A stretch of 32,093 bases of DNA from a virus, in the IMG/VR virus record IMGVR_UViG_3300031223_000027, positions 1 through 32,093 of that record, one strand, 5' to 3'. The notes below the pieces were generated by a model. The model was not told the DNA's origin. It searched no databases and saw only the letters and a program-made list of their open reading frames with translations. Of this stretch, positions 1 through 8,771 are shown one piece after another. A program made the position numbers and the translations under genes. Each line of letters begins with the position of its first letter. The stretch's first letter is position 1.

Positions 1-1
1 G

Positions 2-1069
<1,068 letters not shown>

Positions 1070-1091
1070 ATATAGCGCGTATCGTTATACT

Positions 1092-1129
1092 AAACCAGCT
1101 TGAGACTTCGGTTCCTGCTGGTTTTCTTT
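1092..1129 (+). terminator. Rho-independent terminator
   Basis: The arms AAACCAGC (1092-1099) and GCTGGTTT (1117-1124) enclose a 17-nt loop and lead into a T-rich stretch. It lies just after the first gene. Confidence 0.75.
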
Positions 1130-1241
1130 GTGTCATTGTGTCATTGTTTAATTATTTAAAACCAAGCATAGCAGCACAATTCTTTTTGACTGTTATGCAA
1201 GTCAACAACTTCTTGAAAGTTTATGCAAAGCAACAATTTTC

Positions 1242-1303
1242 TTTTGAAAATTTAACACTTTAAGTTGTCATGTAACCACTAATTGTTATATATTTATATA
1301 ACA
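1242..1303 (+). promoter_or_regulatory. Repeated promoter-like element with AT-rich inverted repeat, copy A
   Basis: This is one of three copies in the window (the others are at 11067-11132 and 11414-11474). It has TTTAACACTTTA, then a TTG (1265-1267) about 20 nt before a TATATATTT stretch, a spacing compatible with the Bacteroidota promoter form TTG-N17-20-TAnnTTTG. The distal end is an inverted repeat, GTTATATA-TT-TATATAAC (1285-1302), ending 18 nt before the ATG at 1321. Upstream (about 1193-1260) there is a partial tandem repeat of a TATGCAA..CAACAA..TTTCTT..TGAAA block. Whether the palindrome is an operator, a -10 region or an mRNA 5' hairpin cannot be settled by reading. Confidence 0.6.
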
Positions 1304-1320
1304 ATAAAAACAAACATATT

Positions 1321-1773
1321 ATGGCGACTCAAGTAACAATATTAAATGTTTTAAAATTAGCGTACCAAGCAGGAAGAGCCTCAAAAAATATGTGGACTGA
1401 AAAACATGGTGACCATCCAGAATATACATTTAATAAATTTATAGAAAAATTAAATGCACAAGAAAGACTTGAACAAGAATTAATTGATATGGACGAAATA
1501 AAAAACCAACTTAGCCAAACAGGATTTACCCTTGATAGGTTGCACCAAGACAAGAAAATAAGCGATGAGGCTTACACAATTTTAAAAGAAAGAAACAAGC
1601 AAGCTAAGGAATTAGATATGCTTGCTGTTAGTAGTTGCTATGCAATTTTTGATGAAGACGAGAATATAATTCGACTTTACCAAACGGAAGAAAAAGCAGA
1701 TAAAGCCAAAGACGAATTTAAAATGATTCACAAAGATTCTGAATTTTATGTAGAAACAATTCAGATACATTAA
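1321..1773 (+). CDS. Hypothetical 150-aa protein
   Basis: I do not recognise this protein. It is charged, rich in Lys and Glu, and mostly predicted helical by composition (residues about 35-105). It ends with a short aromatic section containing 'YAIFDEDENIIRLYQTEEKA', which could be a small beta unit. The ATG follows an A-rich leader 18 nt after the copy A regulatory element, which supports this start. It is the first gene of a run of small genes reaching 3210 and ends 47 nt before the next one. No signal peptide or membrane segment is visible. Confidence 0.75.
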   Translation: MATQVTILNVLKLAYQAGRASKNMWTEKHGDHPEYTFNKFIEKLNAQERLEQELIDMDEIKNQLSQTGFTLDRLHQDKKISDEAYTILKERNKQAKELDMLAVSSCYAIFDEDENIIRLYQTEEKADKAKDEFKMIHKDSEFYVETIQIH

Positions 1774-1820
1774 TAACTGTTTAAAGAAAAAGTAATAAAA
1801 AAGAATAAATTTATACAATC

Positions 1821-2063
1821 ATGAAAATACAAGATGTAAAAAACCAGTTAAATGAATTTAAAAATGCTGACATGAAACTGGCGTCAGTTAAATTAATTAA
1901 TGACATACGTGGAGGTGGACTATTAAGGTCTAAGGAAATAGCAGATGCATACTATACAGGTAACAGCAAAAAGCTTTTTGGTACACTAGTCATTGAAGAA
2001 CTCAAGGCCTCAGCAGAGTGGTCAACTGTAAAAAAGAATATCAGAGCGCTAACAATCTATTAA
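1821..2063 (+). CDS. Hypothetical 80-aa protein
   Basis: This is a small soluble protein I do not recognise, with alternating charged and hydrophobic residues and a central 'RGGGLLRSKEIADAYYTG' section. It lies 47 nt after the previous gene and 10 nt before the next, so it is probably co-transcribed with both. Function is unknown. Confidence 0.65.
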   Translation: MKIQDVKNQLNEFKNADMKLASVKLINDIRGGGLLRSKEIADAYYTGNSKKLFGTLVIEELKASAEWSTVKKNIRALTIY

Positions 2064-2073
2064 AGACAACAAG

Positions 2074-2478
2074 ATGACACAATCTGAACTACTAGTCCTA
2101 AAGGCAAAAATTGACCAGTTACGTAAAGTCATTTACGAAAAACAGACCGGGTACAGTTTTAGTGCAACTGGTGCAAGAGTTAAAGCATTCAAGGACCTTA
2201 TTGCAAAAGAGTCAGTCGAGTTACAAAAACTATGGCGTACATACAGGCTGCATATGGCGTACACTTGCAAGACCATTGATACTAGGTATGACCGGGGCTC
2301 ATTAATGACTATTGCACAATTTGTTGATCTTTGCAAAAATGAAAGAATCGAAGACCATGACGGTTATGGTCAATATGCAACGGCTACTGAAATATCAAAT
2401 ATAACCTTTATACCAAGTGACACCTTGCATAACAAAGTAAGAACTGACTTTACCCACATGATGTGGTTTAACAAATAA
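2074..2478 (+). CDS. Hypothetical 134-aa protein
   Basis: The N-terminal half (residues 1-70) is basic and helix-prone. The C-terminal half contains 'TIAQFVDLCKNERIEDHDG' and an aromatic, His-containing end. No known motif was recognised. The start follows the previous stop by 10 nt, consistent with an operon. An overlapping 64-codon frame inside it looks like a shadow. Confidence 0.7.
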   Translation: MTQSELLVLKAKIDQLRKVIYEKQTGYSFSATGARVKAFKDLIAKESVELQKLWRTYRLHMAYTCKTIDTRYDRGSLMTIAQFVDLCKNERIEDHDGYGQYATATEISNITFIPSDTLHNKVRTDFTHMMWFNK

Positions 2479-2489
2479 ACGACCAGACT

Positions 2490-2606
2490 ATGGAAGACAT
2501 GATTAAAAAGGCACAAAAAATGATCAAGCGAGCAAAGAACCAAGACGACTTAAACAGTGCCCGGTTACTGTTGGCAAAAGCAAAGGCAAAAAATAAAAAA
2601 ATATGA
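2490..2606 (+). CDS. Hypothetical 38-aa Lys-rich peptide
   Basis: This short frame (MEDMIKKAQKMIKRAKNQDD...) is strongly basic and amphipathic-helical: about a third of its residues are Lys or Arg, and it ends in a Lys-rich tail. It fits neatly between the 134-aa gene (11 nt gap) and the ATG at 2611 (4 nt gap), which supports it being real. It could bind nucleic acid, but nothing in it proves this. Confidence 0.5.
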   Translation: MEDMIKKAQKMIKRAKNQDDLNSARLLLAKAKAKNKKI

Positions 2607-2610
2607 CAAA

Positions 2611-3210
2611 ATGATAAACAGTAACGATACCACTGAAAAAGTTTGGTATGCAAGCTATGGTAGTAATATGCTAAAAGAAAGATTCATGTGCTACATAGAG
2701 GGTGGTCAGGCTGCCGGTAGTAACAGAATAAATCCCGGTTGTACAGATAAGACACCGCCACAGAGAGACAGTCCATGCACAATTAACCACAGTCTAGTCT
2801 TCGCTAAAAGGTCAAAGTCTTGGCAAGGTGGTGTTGCATTTATTGATCCAAACCCTACGCCAGGTGCCAAAACCCTAGGTAGAATGTGGTTAATCACTAA
2901 GGCACAATTGATAGAGGTTATGATGCAAGAATGCAATATACAAGGGGAAGTCATCTCAATAGACTTCGACGAGGCACAAAGACTGGGCAGTATGACAATT
3001 AGACGAGGCTCTTGGTATGGACAGCTTGTTAGTCTAGGCATCAAGGACGGTGCACAAATATGGACTATGACACACTGCACTAGTCTAGTCAACGAAAAGA
3101 ACGGACCAAGCAAGACATACGCTGAGGTTATTAAACGTGGTCTATATGAAACATGGGGCATAAGTGAAAACAGTGCACACATTTACATCATCGAGCATAG
3201 TAAAACATAA
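2611..3210 (+). CDS. Gamma-glutamylcyclotransferase-like (GGCT fold) protein
   Basis: The protein opens with 'VWYASYGSNM' (about residues 11-20), the YGSN loop that binds substrate in the GGCT/BtrG-like fold. It continues with 'GVAFIDP' and 'GRMWLITKAQL', matching a family of about 200 aa seen in bacteria and phages. Family members act on gamma-glutamyl peptides or related amines; the substrate here is unknown. A longer frame begins at 2557, but the ATG at 2611 places the YGSNM motif at the usual distance from the N-terminus and avoids overlap with the 38-aa gene. It is the last gene before the duplicated cassette. Confidence 0.75.
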   Translation: MINSNDTTEKVWYASYGSNMLKERFMCYIEGGQAAGSNRINPGCTDKTPPQRDSPCTINHSLVFAKRSKSWQGGVAFIDPNPTPGAKTLGRMWLITKAQLIEVMMQECNIQGEVISIDFDEAQRLGSMTIRRGSWYGQLVSLGIKDGAQIWTMTHCTSLVNEKNGPSKTYAEVIKRGLYETWGISENSAHIYIIEHSKT

Positions 3211-3314
3211 CGGCTGGGCCACAACGAATAGGTTACTAATTTCTGTCAATAGATATATACTTTATAGAAACAAAACAAAATGAAATCACTAAGCACACAC
3301 ATTACAGAATCTTT
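3206..3314 (+). repeat. 109-bp promoter/leader/targeting-peptide cassette, copy 1
   Basis: Bases 3206-3314 match 3798-3906 at about 106 of 109 positions. Each copy contains an unidentified CATAACGGCTGGGCC block, a TATATACT box (3254-3261), an AAACAAAACAAA leader, the ATG and the first 11-12 codons. The repeat stops just after the predicted protease site, so the promoter and the N-terminal peptide were duplicated as one unit. Confidence 0.9.
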
Positions 3315-3786
3315 CGTTAACGAAGATTCAGAAAAATACGACATAAATTTACCGTTTAATGATCGTGGTTGTACTATAACAACTAAAGCTAATTTCTCAG
3401 GAGGCCAAGACGCATACTTGGTCAATCCACCTGAAAGCAATTTTAAATATGGCAGACCGTTAGTCTTTATAGACAAAAAAGAAGCAACTAATTTTTTAAA
3501 TACTAAAAAGACAGACTACGTCTCTGTTTATGCGTACAAGACAAAGTCTGAAGACTCTAACGGTCAATGGGGAATTTTTAAAAAAGGTGGATTTAGTGGT
3601 AATATGACGGAAGAGAACGAACACGACAAGTGGGGTTTGCACCTGACTAGCTTTAAAAATGAAAAAGAAGCAAAGGAATATTGCCTACTTAGTAATATGT
3701 CTCTGCAGTGGGGCAACAACGGTGGTGGTTTTGTTACTGTAAGAAAAGTTGATGGTACAACTGTGGCAGCCTATAATAAAAAATAA
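3280..3786 (+). CDS. Predicted internal head protein with N-terminal targeting peptide (168 aa)
   Basis: The first ten residues, MKSLSTHITE, are followed by Ser and are shared with five other proteins here; a seventh has a looser version. The Ile-Thr-Glu end matches the T4 gp21 cleavage rule, so the mature protein should begin at Ser11. The body contains GIFKKGGFSG and a Gly/Asn-rich 'WGNNGGGFVTVRKVDGT' near the C-terminus, and I do not recognise the fold. By analogy with the T4 internal proteins and Alt, it would be packed in the prohead core and possibly ejected with the DNA. Expression is probably late, from the TATATACT box 18 nt upstream of the ATG. Confidence 0.7.
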   Translation: MKSLSTHITESFVNEDSEKYDINLPFNDRGCTITTKANFSGGQDAYLVNPPESNFKYGRPLVFIDKKEATNFLNTKKTDYVSVYAYKTKSEDSNGQWGIFKKGGFSGNMTEENEHDKWGLHLTSFKNEKEAKEYCLLSNMSLQWGNNGGGFVTVRKVDGTTVAAYNKK

Positions 3787-3797
3787 AAAATCTAAGC

Positions 3798-3906
3798 CAT
3801 AACGGCTGGGCCACGACAAATAGGTTACTAATTTCTGCCAATAGATATATACTTTATAGAAACAAAACAAAATGAAATCACTAAGCACACACATTACAGA
3901 ATCTTT
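3798..3906 (+). repeat. 109-bp promoter/leader/targeting-peptide cassette, copy 2
   Basis: This is the second copy of the cassette at 3206-3314, with its TATATACT box at 3846-3853 and its ATG at 3872. The two proteins diverge completely right after the shared peptide. Confidence 0.9.
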
Positions 3907-4753
3907 TCGACTAAACGAGGCAGCAAAAGACGAACAAAGAATTGAAGGTATCATGAGGAAAGCTGGTGGTTCACCTTCTAAAGAGGCTCAATTTGCCAAA
4001 AATATGGCTAAATCAATAACAGGTCTAACAAAAATAGAAGCTAGGTGGCAAGCAGCAGTCAGTATAGCTGGTCCTGATAGTCCAATTACTAAAGAGTTTG
4101 CAATAGCAGCACAAGCTATGGGCTCAAAATTAGTAGACTTAGAATCAGGCTCTAAGGCAGAGACTAAAGTAATACCTAGAAAAAGAGTAGCTAATGATTT
4201 TCATATGACCGAAAATAATATGTCGCCAGTTTTAGATTTGTTTATCGAAGATAACGGCAAGGCTACTTCGAACTGCAACCAATGGAAATACAATTTTACA
4301 GACATCATTAGAGAGAAGATACGAAAAAAATACGCTAAAGATGGCAATATTCGAACAAGTGGTGATGTTGGGGTCACTTCAGGCGCGCCACTATTATTTT
4401 GGTCTGGTGACAATAAGAAATTTTATACTTTTGGTCATGCCTATAGGTATGATAACACGGCGATTGGCGGTGGTGGTGGTATGTACGGATTAAACTACTT
4501 TATTGAACATGAAGTCAGTAGTACTACGCTAAAACCAAACAAGGTTAAGATCACCCCGATAGAAGCCGACATCTTACGTAGATACAACATCGAAACATAC
4601 AGAGGAGGTAGTTTTTCTTTTGAACAAGCCAATCAGTACTTAGAAAAAGCATTAGGCCTAAGGAATAATTTCATGATTGATTCTGCTATTGGTGACCAAA
4701 ATCGAAACAATGAAATAGCATTCAGAGACTTCATAACAAAAAGAGACAAATAA
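3872..4753 (+). CDS. Predicted internal head protein with N-terminal targeting peptide (293 aa)
   Basis: It begins MKSLSTHITE-SF, identical to the 3280 protein, and is predicted to be cut after Glu10. The remaining ~280 residues have an N-terminal helical part (about 15-105) and a mixed alpha/beta part with 'GAPLLFWSGDNKKFYTFGHA' and a Gly-rich 'AIGGGGGMYG'. No catalytic signature was recognised. At this length it is closer to an effector such as T4 Alt than to the small IP proteins, but an enzymatic role would be speculation. Two terminators follow before the protease-scaffold gene. Confidence 0.7.
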   Translation: MKSLSTHITESFRLNEAAKDEQRIEGIMRKAGGSPSKEAQFAKNMAKSITGLTKIEARWQAAVSIAGPDSPITKEFAIAAQAMGSKLVDLESGSKAETKVIPRKRVANDFHMTENNMSPVLDLFIEDNGKATSNCNQWKYNFTDIIREKIRKKYAKDGNIRTSGDVGVTSGAPLLFWSGDNKKFYTFGHAYRYDNTAIGGGGGMYGLNYFIEHEVSSTTLKPNKVKITPIEADILRRYNIETYRGGSFSFEQANQYLEKALGLRNNFMIDSAIGDQNRNNEIAFRDFITKRDK

Positions 4754-4844
4754 AGAAGAATGAATATCGTTAGATTCGTAATGATAACAAGAAAGTAAAG
4801 AAATTAAATACTCCGCTCGATTCGCTACCGACCGAAAGAAAAAA

Positions 4845-4869
4845 GGCAATCTTTAAGATTGTCTTTTTT
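4845..4869 (+). terminator. Rho-independent terminator
   Basis: The arms GGCAATCT (4845-4852) and AGATTGTC (4856-4863) pair through one G-T wobble and are followed by a T-tract. It lies 90 nt after the 293-aa gene. Confidence 0.75.
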
Positions 4870-4938
4870 CGTGTCCGGTCAGTAGAGCCGCAAAATAAAA
4901 GCCCATATTTAATCTGAGCAACAACTGCTTTGCAAACA

Positions 4939-4973
4939 GTGCAATCTTTTTTAAAAAGATTGCACTTCTTTTT
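4939..4973 (+). terminator. Second rho-independent terminator
   Basis: The arms GTGCAATCTTTT and AAAAGATTGCAC (4939-4965) form a long perfect stem followed by TTCTTTTT. Together with the stem at 4845 it insulates the capsid genes from upstream transcription. The rest of 4754-5097 holds no gene; its last 100 nt are very AT-rich and probably carry the promoter of the next gene. Confidence 0.75.
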
Positions 4974-5053
4974 GTGACTGTGTCTTTATTTTTACATATA
5001 AGTTACATATGTCATTTTTAATATATTGAACATGTTAAAATTAACCTAACTTG

Positions 5054-5061
5054 AATACATA
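5054..5061 (+). promoter_or_regulatory. Late-promoter-like box AATACATA
   Basis: This is a one-base variant of the TATACATA box found elsewhere in the window, 36 nt upstream of the protease-scaffold ATG. It resembles the T4 late box TATAAATA. Confidence 0.4.
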
Positions 5062-5097
5062 TAACCTATTTAATAATTAACTTAATTCAAACTTAGT

Positions 5098-6759
5098 ATG
5101 AACAACAAAAAACTTATCGTTGAGGTTTACCGGGGTTCACAACTAAAACAAATTCAAAGTGACACAGTACCAGCTGGTATGATGTTAGTCGAAGGTGTTT
5201 TTGGTAGAGTGGATTCTCAAAATCGCAACAAGCGTTTCTACCCGCGAGATGAGTATGCTAAACACGTTGAATTAATGCAAAAAAGAATCTCTGAAGAAAA
5301 TGGTATCTTTGGAGAAATGGAACACCCTAAATCAATGAATATTAATCTTCAAAACGTATCACATAAGATTATGTCGATTCGTTTAGACGAAGATGGATTT
5401 GTTAGAGGTCGGGTGCTCTTATTAGACACACCAAATGGTAAAATTGCCCAATCAATTGTACGTTCTGAATCAACATTGCCAATTAGCTCTAGAGCTGTAG
5501 GTAATGTAGCAGAAGGCGGCTCTGTTAAACTTGACTATATGTCTACGTTTGACCTTGTTGGTACTGCTGGATTTGCTGAAGCTGGTCTTCAACAGTCAGT
5601 GTACGAATCATATGATGGCGACGGTGCTATAATAGCAGAAACTTATGAGTATCCGTTGGATGCTCAAGGGGATGTTATTACAGAATCTGCCTTATTAGGT
5701 GTGTATGAAACAGTTGAAGCTAGATTAAAATCTAATTTTGTTTCAAAAGATGCAGTACAGGATATGATCAACGAAGCAGTGAAAGCTGCCGGTATTGAAA
5801 ATCCTGAAGATGCATTGGATGGAATGGATATGGATGATGAAATGGCTGAATCTAAAGTAGTTGCATTAATGAATGAGCGTTTTGCTACAATTTACTCGCC
5901 GATTTTAGAAAATTGGATCAAGTCTCACTTTGCACCTAGTTTTGGTCAAACAATCCAGGAATGGCTTGTTGCTGACTATGCTGCGGTTACTGAAGCTTGG
6001 ATCAAAGAAGATGTATTACCACACAATGCTGCGGTTACTGAAGCTTGGATCAAAGAAGATGTATTACCACACAATGCTGCGGTTACTGAAGCTTGGATCA
6101 AAGATGAAGTATTACCACACAATGCGGTACTTACAGAATCTTGGATCACTTCACAATTTGCACCTATGTTAGGTGAGTCAATTCAGGAATGGATTTCTGG
6201 TGACTATGCAAATGTACTAGAAGGCTGGATTACAGAATCTAAAGGTATGTATAGTGACAAAGACGAGGACGAGGACAAGGACAAAGACGAGGACGAGGAC
6301 AAGGACAAGGACAAGGACAAGGACAAGGACAAAGACAAAGACAAAGTTGATGAAATGTCACACTTATTTTCATCTAAGTTATTAGGTCAAATAAATGAAG
6401 ACCTTGCTGCTGCCAAATCTATGCCATCTGAAATGCCTAAACCTGACCAAGTAAAAGTAGATGAAGCATTTTTCTTTTCTGGTGCACCGTCATGGTTAAG
6501 AATGATACCAGAAAACCTAAAGCCAATGTGGCAAGCGCTTAATGAAACACAACGCAGTGTTGTATACAAGAGAGCATCTATTCGTGTAATGGAATCTGAC
6601 AGTGATGTTAGTAGATTTTGGAAGTCTTTAGATTTTGAAACAATGCATGGCGGCAAAGTTCGCACACGCAACGTTAATGAATCTGCCGAAGCTCAAGGTC
6701 AAACTGCACATCGCAATAGTTTTATTAGTTTCGCCAAAGGGTTGCAAGGCGGATTCTAA
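5098..6759 (+). CDS. Prohead protease-scaffold fusion (gp21 + gp22-like)
   Basis: Residues 1 to about 165 form a T4 gp21-type prohead protease, with 'GEMEHP' (His76), 'LPISSRAVG' (Ser130/131) and 'STFDLVGTAGF' (Asp151). At 194-197 there is ITE-S, a consensus gp21 cut site, so the enzyme can separate itself from the C-terminal part. That part (197-553) is acidic, helical and scaffold-like. It contains three 16-residue repeats with VTEAW (295-342), a wider duplication around them (WI.S.FAP....IQEW), a Lys/Asp/Glu run (about 385-418) and NVNE-S near the end. In T4, protease and core scaffold are separate genes. The product should build the prohead core, then cut the scaffold, the capsid protein and the targeting peptides of the internal proteins. 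The capsid gene follows after 58 nt. Confidence 0.9.
   Translation: MNNKKLIVEVYRGSQLKQIQSDTVPAGMMLVEGVFGRVDSQNRNKRFYPRDEYAKHVELMQKRISEENGIFGEMEHPKSMNINLQNVSHKIMSIRLDEDGFVRGRVLLLDTPNGKIAQSIVRSESTLPISSRAVGNVAEGGSVKLDYMSTFDLVGTAGFAEAGLQQSVYESYDGDGAIIAETYEYPLDAQGDVITESALLGVYETVEARLKSNFVSKDAVQDMINEAVKAAGIENPEDALDGMDMDDEMAESKVVALMNERFATIYSPILENWIKSHFAPSFGQTIQEWLVADYAAVTEAWIKEDVLPHNAAVTEAWIKEDVLPHNAAVTEAWIKDEVLPHNAVLTESWITSQFAPMLGESIQEWISGDYANVLEGWITESKGMYSDKDEDEDKDKDEDEDKDKDKDKDKDKDKDKVDEMSHLFSSKLLGQINEDLAAAKSMPSEMPKPDQVKVDEAFFFSGAPSWLRMIPENLKPMWQALNETQRSVVYKRASIRVMESDSDVSRFWKSLDFETMHGGKVRTRNVNESAEAQGQTAHRNSFISFAKGLQGGF
5980..6123 (+). repeat. Three 48-bp tandem repeats in the scaffold region
   Basis: Units at 5980-6027, 6028-6075 and 6076-6123 are nearly identical and encode AAVTEAWIKEDVLPHN, with KDE replacing KED in the third. 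Each unit carries a V-T-E motif resembling the prohead protease site. Near-perfect DNA identity implies recent expansion. Confidence 0.95.
6255..6345 (+). repeat. Lys/Asp/Glu codon repeat
   Basis: Imperfect tandem hexamers of the GACAAG/GACGAG type encode an alternating acidic-basic run in the scaffold. It may form a single charged helix or a flexible spacer, and its length probably varies. Confidence 0.85.
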
Positions 6760-6767
6760 GTTAACAA

Positions 6768-6775
6768 TATATACT
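6768..6775 (+). promoter_or_regulatory. Late-promoter-like box TATATACT
   Basis: The box is 42 nt upstream of the major capsid ATG. The same octamer lies 18 nt upstream of both duplicated-cassette genes (3254 and 3846). Confidence 0.4.
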
Positions 6776-6817
6776 CAACAATTTAAACAATTCAATTAAA
6801 CTTTTAATAAATAAACA

Positions 6818-8635
6818 ATGAGATATCGTACTTTAAACGAAGACCAAGCATTTGAAGGCTGGTCTGAACTAATTACAGAGTCTACTGGCGTAAAAGATGC
6901 GGGTAAACTAAAATGGATGTCGACTATGTTGCAGGTTAACGAAAACCTATTGACAGAGTCTGCACGTGGTAACATCAACGAAAGCTATGGTAGTCAAGGA
7001 CCAGAAGCAGTTCCAGGTATGGGACCAGTAAAATTTCCTGGTGTAGGACAAAATCACGGTGATATTGTATCACCTGGTTATTCTAAAGGTTCTGGTGATA
7101 TGCCAAATCAACAACTTGCTATAGCAATGAATGTTGCAGCATACACAATGGGACTTGAACTTCTACCGGTAATTCCAATGGAATTCCCTTCTATGATGTT
7201 CGGTTATTTAGATAGTGTTTACTCTGGTAATCTTGACCAAAATCAAGAAAAGCAAGGTGAATCTGATATTTTTATCGAACTATCTGGTGACAAATCTGGT
7301 ACGGCTGCAGGTCGTTACGAGAACCTAGTAAAAGGAGATAAGGTTGCATTGGCGAAAACCGCTGCAGCTGGACAAGCTCAGGCTACACAGTCTGCACTTT
7401 ATGGAACTTTTCTTGGTAAGCACAGAATTAATGGTAACCCAATCATTAAGTTTGACGGAGCGGTTGCACTTACCGGTGGTGCTGCAGCAACTGAATTTGC
7501 ATTTGGTGATGTAACTGATGTTGTACCAAGTACACTATTAAAAATTGCTGCTGGAGCAGGTAGTACATGGATTTTAGTGAAAGGCCTTTCTGGTGCTAAT
7601 GGTGAAGCTATTGCTGATATTGTTGCACAAACAGTTGCTGGTGATAACCTTACAGTTTCAGGTGATCTTGTATCTGCAGTTGACATGCACATTCCAGAAT
7701 TTACTAAGCCAGGTGCTACATATGATGGTTCAGAGCAATATACTTCAACTCGTGAAAGAGGTGAAGATGGAACTCAAAACATCGTATCTTTAAGAATGTT
7801 TAGTACTTCAGTTGAAGCTGGAACTCAAGAAGTTCTTGCTGAGATTACAAGAACTCAACTTAGAGACCTTGCTGCTTACGGACAAGATGGAATGAGTCAA
7901 ATTTATAAGACTGCCCAGAATGAACTTACTCAGTCATTAAACAAAGATATCCTCAAGACTATGTTCCGCATGGGTGTTGACTCTGCTGCAAAGCTTAGAA
8001 ATGCACAAGGTGTTGATTTCAACTTGTTTATTGGTGATCCTGCAGTTAATGCAAATAAGGACCTTGCTGATTTTGGTCTAACTGAATTTAAGGACCTTCA
8101 AGGTAGTGATAAGTTTGCTGAATTTACAGCAGTTAAGAATGCTGAAGCAAATAGTTCTGCAGAGAACAATGCTACTCGTTCTAGACGTATCCTTACAAGA
8201 ATCCTAGCCGCATCTAACTTGATCTCCTTAGTTGGTCGTCATGGTGCAGGTGATATATGTGTTATTAACGGACAATTAGCTACTGCTATCCAGGACGTTA
8301 AAGGTTTCAACTATCTGCCTTTTGAAAATCAGGTTGGATTGAATAAGAAAAACCTTTATTCTATTGGTGAAGTAAACGGTGGTATCAAAGTTTACGTTGA
8401 CCCTAACATGGCATGGTATGATAACCGTGTACTAGTTGGTCGTCGTGGTACTGATCAGGACCCAGGTCTAAAGGCGTTTATCTACACGTTAGGTGAATCT
8501 TTAGAAACTATCTCTGAAACGTCTATGGCGCCTAAGGTAGTCGTAACTTCGCGCTATGCTTTAGTTCCTGCTGGTTTCCACCCTCAGGCACAGTACATCA
8601 CTTTCGGTGTAAGCAATGACTTTGGTATTGTATAA
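6818..8635 (+). CDS. Major capsid protein (T4 gp23-like)
   Basis: The protein is 605 aa, somewhat longer than T4 gp23 (521). The N-terminal propeptide holds LITE-S (18-22), LLTE-S (44-48) and INE-S (53-56). The middle one matches the T4 gp23 site (FLTE-A), and the residues after it (GNINESYGSQGPEAVPG) resemble the T4 mature N-terminus, so cleavage after Glu47 or Glu55 is expected. The core has the gp23-type sections 'QEVLAEITRTQLRDLAAYG' and 'RILTRILAASNLISLVGRHG', and near the C-terminus 'VYVDPNMAWYDNRVLVG' and 'YALVPAGFHPQAQY'. It follows the protease-scaffold gene as 21-22-23 do in T4, and is closed by a UUCG terminator. Codon use is regular, suggesting high expression. Confidence 0.95.
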   Translation: MRYRTLNEDQAFEGWSELITESTGVKDAGKLKWMSTMLQVNENLLTESARGNINESYGSQGPEAVPGMGPVKFPGVGQNHGDIVSPGYSKGSGDMPNQQLAIAMNVAAYTMGLELLPVIPMEFPSMMFGYLDSVYSGNLDQNQEKQGESDIFIELSGDKSGTAAGRYENLVKGDKVALAKTAAAGQAQATQSALYGTFLGKHRINGNPIIKFDGAVALTGGAAATEFAFGDVTDVVPSTLLKIAAGAGSTWILVKGLSGANGEAIADIVAQTVAGDNLTVSGDLVSAVDMHIPEFTKPGATYDGSEQYTSTRERGEDGTQNIVSLRMFSTSVEAGTQEVLAEITRTQLRDLAAYGQDGMSQIYKTAQNELTQSLNKDILKTMFRMGVDSAAKLRNAQGVDFNLFIGDPAVNANKDLADFGLTEFKDLQGSDKFAEFTAVKNAEANSSAENNATRSRRILTRILAASNLISLVGRHGAGDICVINGQLATAIQDVKGFNYLPFENQVGLNKKNLYSIGEVNGGIKVYVDPNMAWYDNRVLVGRRGTDQDPGLKAFIYTLGESLETISETSMAPKVVVTSRYALVPAGFHPQAQYITFGVSNDFGIV

Positions 8636-8668
8636 GCATTAGCATATACAACACTAATTTTAATATGG

Positions 8669-8694
8669 AAAGCCACTCTTCGGAGTGGCTTTTT
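8669..8694 (+). terminator. UUCG-tetraloop rho-independent terminator after the capsid gene
   Basis: The arms AGCCACTC (8671-8678) and GAGTGGCT (8683-8690) close a TTCG loop and are followed by a T-tract. It is flanked by A/T so could also act on the reverse strand. Confidence 0.9.
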
Positions 8695-8771
8695 GTTGTT
8701 TATTGTTAAGCATATCGAATTCTGCATCACCAGAATGACTAAACATAATTTAATTAAACATAAATCAAATT

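Noticed and set aside
2557-2610. N-terminal extension of the GGCT-like protein
   Set aside because: It would overlap the 38-aa gene and has a low-complexity Lys/Gln-rich sequence. The ATG at 2611 gives the usual distance to YGSNM.
5980-6123. CRISPR-like repeats
   Set aside because: The units are directly adjacent with no spacers and encode protein repeats in frame.
7399-7692. Reverse-strand frames inside the capsid gene and other structural genes
   Set aside because: They are shadows of strongly supported forward genes and lack promoters and leader sequences.
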